Source: Candidatus Zhuqueibacterota bacterium (lineage in GTDB: Bacteria > Zhuqueibacterota > Zhuqueibacteria > Oceanimicrobiales > Oceanimicrobiaceae). From it: a stretch of DNA of 9,452 bases. Every line of letters starts with the position of its first letter. Position 1 is the stretch's first letter. The translations under genes and the position numbers were made by a program. This document shows positions 6,701 through 9,452 of this stretch, piece by piece. The notes under the pieces were generated by a model. That model had not been told where the DNA came from. It was given only the letters and a program-made list of their open reading frames with translations, and did not search any database. Location of the stretch: positions 1-9,452 of the forward strand of contig JAABYK010000150.1 in assembly GCA_011775825.1 (NCBI GenBank), given 5' to 3'.

Positions 6701-7423
6701 CAGGTCATAATCGACAATTTTATTGTTAGCTCCGAGGCGAAATGGCAGCAGCCTTCTGATCTCGTGATGCTTTTGCCGCATGCCTACGAAGGACAGGGAC
6801 CGGAGCATTCAAGCGCTCGGCTTGAGAGATTTTTGCAACTATGTGCTGAAAATAATATGAGGGTCTGCAACTGCACAACGCCCGCGCAGTATTTTCACTT
6901 ACTGAGGAAGCAGATGCGAGATGCCGAACGTCGACCTTTGGTGGTGATGACGCCGAAAAGTCTTCTGCGCCATCCGAAAGTCATTTCGACACCTGAGGAG
7001 CTGACCAAAGGTCGATTCCATGAAGTCATAGATGATAAAAACGCAAAAGATAAGGCATCGATCAAGCGCGTCATTCTTTGCAGCGGCAAAGTGTACTACG
7101 ATCTTTTGCAGCATCAAGAAAAGCAGGGGATAGACGATGCCGCTCTCGTGCGAGTGGAACAGTTTTATCCGTTTCCAAAGGAACCGTTAGCCGAGACACT
7201 AAACACGTTTTCTAAGGCAGACAAATTTATTTGGGCGCAGGAGGAGCCTAAGAATATGGGCGCCTGGAGTTTTCTGAAGGATCGCCTGCAAGCGCTGTTG
7301 CCATCGGAGAAGAAACTTGACTACGCGGGTCGGCCCGAACGTGCAAGTCCGGCTACAGGATTGCTAAAAGTTCATAAAGAGGATCAGGCGAAGTTGGTGA
7401 AGGCGGCGTTTTCGAAGGAGTAG
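3758..7423 (+). CDS. kgd: Multifunctional 2-oxoglutarate dehydrogenase: fused E2o succinyltransferase core and E1o thiamine-dependent component
   Basis: This 1221-residue cytoplasmic TCA-cycle enzyme decarboxylates 2-oxoglutarate with thiamine diphosphate and passes the succinyl group on. Residues 15-50 (FGAN, LQDPSLV, WRQFF) form the E1o N-terminal segment. A charged, Pro/Lys-rich linker covers about 55-95. Residues 97-330 are an acyltransferase catalytic core whose active-site segment is TYDHRIIQGAESG, with His310 and Gln314 where most E2 proteins have HxxxDG. Residues 365-1221 are E1o: MAHRGRLN (542-549), NPSHLEAVNP (606-615), the thiamine motif from HGD (642-644) to NNQIGFT (676-682), RRHGHNEGDEP (742-751), SGQDSVRGTFSQRH (902-915), and a C-terminal transketolase-like domain (VEQFYPFP, 1133-1140). 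No lipoyl domain is present, as in mycobacterial Kgd and corynebacterial OdhA, so lipoyl groups must come from another E2. I prefer the ATG at 3758 to an in-frame TTG at 3749; neither has a clear Shine-Dalgarno site. E3 and a lipoylated E2 are not in this window. Confidence 0.95.
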   Translation: MKKQRDQKKPEDYQDSFGANLGFVEEQLAQYLQDPSLVSENWRQFFERVLEENGWERSPSEPGKPKPKTQTKQTAEGDQVKAARPKAVSVDIDEEDELTPIKGVAAKILENMENSLTIPTATSQRVIPVKVLEENRKIVNQYLQMSNGGKVSFTHIIAWAIMRALENFPSLNAAFAAQGGNPQRIARHVVNFGLAVDVERKDGSRSLIVPNVKNADRMDFRELVSAYDDIIARVRKGAIEPEDFQGTTITLTNPGTVGTVTSLPRLMVGQGAIIATGAIDYPAEYHAMAPENLSTLGISKVMHVTCTYDHRIIQGAESGQFLGRIHELLLGADEFYEQIFEDLKIPHKPVQWGQDVHPPLLSSTQNREQVEKQARVLQLINLYRVRGHLIANLDPLSDEAHYHSELDPAKYGFTIWDFDREFITGGLGGIPSAPLREILDILKQTYCEKIGVEYMHIQHPEEKAWLQEQMEPTRNRAPLNESTKRHVLMDLIGAAGFERFMHTKFIGHKRFSLEGAEVVIPILGYLLTSAARQDVREAVIGMAHRGRLNVLANIIKKPYTRIFSEFQGNIDPQTVHGSGDVKYHLGAAGVYETSDGKKISVCVAPNPSHLEAVNPVVEGIVRAKQDRSEDLEREHIIPILIHGDAAFAGQGIVAETLNLSQLKGYRTGGTVHIIINNQIGFTTAPEEARSTPYATDIAKMVQAPIFHINADDPEAAIRVMKISFAYRQQFKKDVVIDVVCYRRHGHNEGDEPSYTQPLMYKKIQEHPSVREIYQDALIREGVITKEEAEENYKAVRTCLQDSYEEAQNKKFHFEPDPPLAISEEELKKSQPMGETQVPQETLNQVIEAMTTFPEGFKVHHKLGPQFEKRKKMYYEDKKIDWALAEALLFGTLLSEGTPVRLSGQDSVRGTFSQRHLELSDLNTGQEYVPLNNITEKQAQLQAYDSLLSEEAVLGFEFGYTVADPLTLVIWEAQFGDFANGAQVIIDNFIVSSEAKWQQPSDLVMLLPHAYEGQGPEHSSARLERFLQLCAENNMRVCNCTTPAQYFHLLRKQMRDAERRPLVVMTPKSLLRHPKVISTPEELTKGRFHEVIDDKNAKDKASIKRVILCSGKVYYDLLQHQEKQGIDDAALVRVEQFYPFPKEPLAETLNTFSKADKFIWAQEEPKNMGAWSFLKDRLQALLPSEKKLDYAGRPERASPATGLLKVHKEDQAKLVKAAFSKE

Positions 7424-7452
7424 AAAAATTCTTCTAATTGCGAATTTTTTTA
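7424..7452 (+). terminator. Possible weak intrinsic terminator after kgd
   Basis: AAAAATTC (7424-7431), directly after the kgd stop, is complementary to GAATTTTT (7442-7449) across a 10-base loop, and the T-run continues to 7451. The stem has only one G:C pair, so it would be weak. The T-tract is right for a terminator, and a strong promoter begins immediately downstream, so separate transcription of the next operon is likely. Confidence 0.4.
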
Positions 7453-7460
7453 CATTTCTG

Positions 7461-7489
7461 TTGACATTTGATTTAAATTTTCGTATAGT
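7461..7489 (+). promoter_or_regulatory. Near-consensus sigma-70-type promoter of the BlaI/M56 operon
   Basis: TTGACA (7461-7466, perfect -35) and TATAGT (7484-7489, five of six to the -10 consensus) are separated by exactly 17 bases. Initiation is expected near 7496, about 65 bases before the ATG at 7560. The spacer contains the palindrome ATTTAAAT (7471-7478). This is the best promoter in the window. A strong core promoter is what one expects where a repressor of the BlaI family holds its own operon off. Confidence 0.75.
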
Positions 7490-7495
7490 TTGATG

Positions 7496-7511
7496 TGCGA
7501 ATTTTTTCGCA
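7496..7511. promoter_or_regulatory. Candidate operator palindrome at the transcription start
   Basis: TGCGAA-TTTT-TTCGCA is a perfect 6-base-arm inverted repeat just downstream of the -10 element, over the expected start site. The left arm plus T-run (TGCGAATTTTTT) also occurs at 7439-7450, so the pair of copies brackets the promoter. The position suits repressor binding, and the BlaI-family gene is the first gene downstream. The sequence is not the TACA/TGTA-type dyad known for staphylococcal MecI/BlaI, so assignment to this repressor is inference. It could also act as a small hairpin at the 5' end of the mRNA. Confidence 0.45.
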
Positions 7512-7559
7512 ACTATTTTTAATTAAAATCGGTATACATTCACTAAACTCATTCTAAAC

Positions 7560-7943
7560 ATGCCAAAACCATTTTACATTTTCCTGAGCCGCCGCGAAGC
7601 ACAGATTATGGATATCATCTACAAGTTGGGCGAAGCGAGCGTGACAGACGTCCTGAACAAGCTCCCGGATCCACCGGGGTATAATTCCATTCGCGTACTG
7701 CTGACCATTCTGGAGAAAAAAGGTTATCTAACCCACAGAAGAGAAGGGCAGCGATACATTTATGTGCCAACGGAACTTCCCGACAAGGCAAAACACTCGG
7801 CGCTCGATCATGTGATCAAAACCTTCTTCGATGGTTCAAAACCAAAGGTTGTCTCAGCTTTGCTGGACTCAAAAATCACAGAAAGGGAACTCAATGAGCT
7901 GTCAAAAATGATTGAACAGGCAAAACGTGAGAGGCAAAAATGA
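7560..7943 (+). CDS. BlaI/MecI-family winged-helix transcriptional repressor
   Basis: This 127-residue protein has the length and layout of the BlaI/MecI/CopY family. An N-terminal winged helix (about 8-75) begins LSRREAQIMDIIYKLG and contains the recognition-helix region NSIRVLLTILEKKGYL. The wing is HRREGQRYIYVP. A C-terminal helical dimerisation tail (about 78-127) includes DHVIKTFFDG and ends in a charged helix. In BlaI and MecI this tail is where the partner protease or its signal relieves repression. The gene is the first of an operon, and its TGA overlaps the ATG of the M56 peptidase gene (ATGA). No Shine-Dalgarno sequence is visible before the ATG at 7560; the upstream bases are A/T/C-rich. 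Starting elsewhere would lose the normal N-terminus. It probably represses its own operon; other targets cannot be seen here, and a link to beta-lactam resistance is not supported. Confidence 0.92.
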   Translation: MPKPFYIFLSRREAQIMDIIYKLGEASVTDVLNKLPDPPGYNSIRVLLTILEKKGYLTHRREGQRYIYVPTELPDKAKHSALDHVIKTFFDGSKPKVVSALLDSKITERELNELSKMIEQAKRERQK

Positions 7944-9452
7944 ATGCAATCGTTGAGTTTTTCGACCCGGAGTTTTTGCTTCATTTGACGATCAAGACCT
8001 CTTTAATCCTGGCACTCATCGGTTTGCTGAGTGTTTTGCTGCAGCGCTCCTCAGCGGCGTTACGCCATTGGTTTTGGAGTATGGCGTTTCTCGGTGTTTT
8101 GGTTTTCCCCATTCTATCGTCAACGTTACCAGCCTGGCAGCTTCAAGTCCTGCCAACGGACTTCAACAAAGACATCGACGGACAGGTTGCCGGCTTTGAA
8201 CAGGGGCTGCCCGTCACCACAGCAATCCACCAGACAAATCTGGGCGGACAGTCGTTGCCGCCGGTGGGTTCAACCGAACATCAAACGATGAGCTCCGGCC
8301 CTTCCATTTCTCACAAAAGCAAAATCAAACGAAACTGGTTCTCAACCTTCGATTGGTCCGTTTGGATTTTCCTGGCCTGGATTACAGGAGCGCTCTTCGT
8401 TTTGAGCCGCACCCTGTTTGAAATTTCAGGTGTTGTATGGATTGCCCGCAACGGTGAGGTCGCCCGCAGCCGGGACTGGTGCCGGACCATTCAAATGCTT
8501 AAAAATCGGCTGGGTATCAGCCGCTCTGTATCTGTCGTCTTTTCAAGGTCTACATCCATCCCGCTTACATTAGGCCTGTTCCACCCCATCATCCTGTTGC
8601 CGCAAAATGCTGAGAAATGGACGGAACGGCAAAAGCAGACCGTACTATTGCATGAATTGGGACATGTCAAACGGCTCGACTTTCTCACCAACCTGGTTAC
8701 TCATTTTGTCTGCGCCCTGTACTGGTACAATCCCCTCATTTGGATTGCGGTGAGGCAGATTGACGTAGAACGCGAGCGCGCCACCGACGACTACGTTCTG
8801 CGCGCAGGAACGGAAAATATCGATTACGCCGTTCAGCTTCTGTCAATCGCCAGCCCGCTGACACAAAAATCCGACTTTGGTTGTGGCGTGATTGCGATGG
8901 CCAGGCAGTCACAAATCAAGAAACGCCTGCAGCACATTCTCGCGCAAAAGATTCGCCGGCATTCTTTGACGCGATTATCAGCCATGGTTGCGATTTTCGC
9001 CGTGGCAGCGATCATCATACCGTTGGCGGTTATGCAACTGCAGGCAAAACAGAATTCACATACCGACATCTCGCTACAAGAGCTGATTGCAGATTTAAAG
9101 AGCGATGAAGTCGCTGTCCAGAAATGGGCGGCCTGGGCGCTTGGCGAACGGGAAGAGATTCGTGCGGTTCCAGTGCTGATCAAGGCTCTGAAGGATGAAG
9201 ATACTGAAGTGAGGACGATGGCGGCCTGGGCGCTCGGGGAAATCAAAGACCGAAAAGCTGTCAAACCACTCCTGTACGCTCTCAAGGAGCCGCAGGATGA
9301 TTTTGCCCGCGAAATGATTGCCCGCGCCATCGGTGAGCACGAGGACGCTCGTGCCGTTCCTTCACTGCTCGACCTGCTCAACGATCCTGAACCGGGTGTG
9401 CGGGTTGCAGCCCTGTGGGCTGTGGGCGAAATAGGTGAGCGCAGTGCTTTCT
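7940..9452 (+). CDS. BlaR1/MecR1-like M56 metallopeptidase with C-terminal HEAT/PBS-lyase repeats, 3'-truncated by window edge
   Basis: The frame is open from the ATG at 7940, which overlaps the repressor stop, to the window end: 504 codons without a stop. Likely membrane helices lie at about 14-34, 41-62, 138-158 and 345-366. Between the third and fourth lies the zinc-protease domain, with HELGH (238-242, expected ligands His238 and His242, catalytic Glu239) and ERATDD (279-284), whose Glu279 fits the third ligand of the M56 ExxCDxxV-type motif (Thr at the usual Cys). Basic residues flank the first/second-helix loop, follow the third helix and precede the fourth. This places the protease domain in the cytoplasm, as in BlaR1. 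After the fourth helix, where BlaR1 has its penicillin-binding sensor, at least four HEAT-like repeats run from about 386 to the end. By analogy the protein senses something through its outer domain and inactivates the adjacent repressor. The signal is unknown. Further repeats or another domain may lie beyond the window. Confidence 0.9.
   Translation, partial: MNAIVEFFDPEFLLHLTIKTSLILALIGLLSVLLQRSSAALRHWFWSMAFLGVLVFPILSSTLPAWQLQVLPTDFNKDIDGQVAGFEQGLPVTTAIHQTNLGGQSLPPVGSTEHQTMSSGPSISHKSKIKRNWFSTFDWSVWIFLAWITGALFVLSRTLFEISGVVWIARNGEVARSRDWCRTIQMLKNRLGISRSVSVVFSRSTSIPLTLGLFHPIILLPQNAEKWTERQKQTVLLHELGHVKRLDFLTNLVTHFVCALYWYNPLIWIAVRQIDVERERATDDYVLRAGTENIDYAVQLLSIASPLTQKSDFGCGVIAMARQSQIKKRLQHILAQKIRRHSLTRLSAMVAIFAVAAIIIPLAVMQLQAKQNSHTDISLQELIADLKSDEVAVQKWAAWALGEREEIRAVPVLIKALKDEDTEVRTMAAWALGEIKDRKAVKPLLYALKEPQDDFAREMIARAIGEHEDARAVPSLLDLLNDPEPGVRVAALWAVGEIGERSAF
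9095..9452 (+). repeat. HEAT/PBS-lyase-type repeat region of the M56 peptidase
   Basis: Four repeat units have Gly-Glu pairs at residues 402-403, 433-434, 465-466 and 496-497, a period of 31-32. Consensus features are VR/VQ-x-x-A-A-W-A-L-G-E followed by a segment such as RAVPVLIKAL. The first two units are also close at DNA level: GGCGGCCTGGGCGCT occurs at 9127-9141 and 9220-9234, 93 bases (31 codons) apart. This suggests fairly recent unit duplication or strong constraint. HEAT repeats form stacked helical scaffolds that bind proteins or other ligands. The array continues past the window. Confidence 0.88.

Noticed and set aside
8031..8291. Plus-strand frame of 86 codons after the repressor gene
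   Set aside because: It is out of frame with the M56 peptidase that spans the same bases. The peptidase frame gives membrane helices and continues to the window end.
8833..9381. Minus-strand frame of 182 codons near the right end
   Set aside because: It lies opposite the M56 peptidase frame, which is open throughout, begins with an ATGA overlap and encodes HELGH and HEAT repeats. The antisense product is a Ser/Ala-rich shadow of that sequence.
7560..9452. Beta-lactam resistance operon (blaI-blaR1)
   Set aside because: The repressor and protease families match, but no penicillin-binding sensor domain or beta-lactamase gene is visible, so the resistance label is not supported.

Overview
The window is chromosomal DNA of a bacterium with intermediate base composition: coding regions near balanced GC, spacers clearly AT-rich. 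All recognisable genes lie on the plus strand. The gene set does not point to one phylum. The 2-oxoglutarate dehydrogenase is the fused E2o-E1o type best known from Actinobacteria (Kgd/OdhA), but the AT-rich spacers, the weak or missing Shine-Dalgarno sequences before some genes and the M56-peptidase/HEAT fusion look unlike a typical actinobacterium. My low-confidence guess is a Calditrichota/KSB1-like or related FCB-type lineage, probably from a metagenome.

Layout, left to right: (1) the C-terminal part of a YihY/BrkB-type membrane protein, cut by the window edge (1-684). (2) A short AT-rich spacer, then a soluble pyridine nucleotide transhydrogenase (SthA, 812-2215). (3) A 210-bp spacer with a small tandem repeat, a dyad and a good promoter, then a site-2-protease-type membrane metalloprotease with a C-terminal CBS pair (2426-3517). 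(4) A spacer holding a MITE-like inverted-repeat element of about 117 bp, then the large multifunctional 2-oxoglutarate dehydrogenase (3758-7423). (5) A regulatory spacer with a near-consensus sigma-70 promoter and a palindrome at its start site, then a two-gene operon: a BlaI/MecI-family repressor (7560-7943) and a BlaR1-like M56 metallopeptidase (7940 to the window end). The peptidase has no penicillin-binding sensor in the visible part; HEAT/PBS-lyase-type repeats follow its last membrane segment.

Functional themes: SthA and Kgd both concern central redox and carbon metabolism (NADH/NADPH balance and the TCA cycle). SthA looks like lipoamide dehydrogenase (E3) but lacks the redox disulfide, so it should not be read as the E3 of the neighbouring complex. 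The BlaI/M56 pair is a self-contained signalling module: membrane protease, cleavable or releasable repressor, and regulated promoter. It is the part of the window most likely to hold something new, because the expected sensor domain is replaced by a repeat domain predicted to lie outside the cytoplasm. No RNA genes, CRISPR arrays or intact insertion sequences were seen. No gene-free stretch exceeds about 235 bases.
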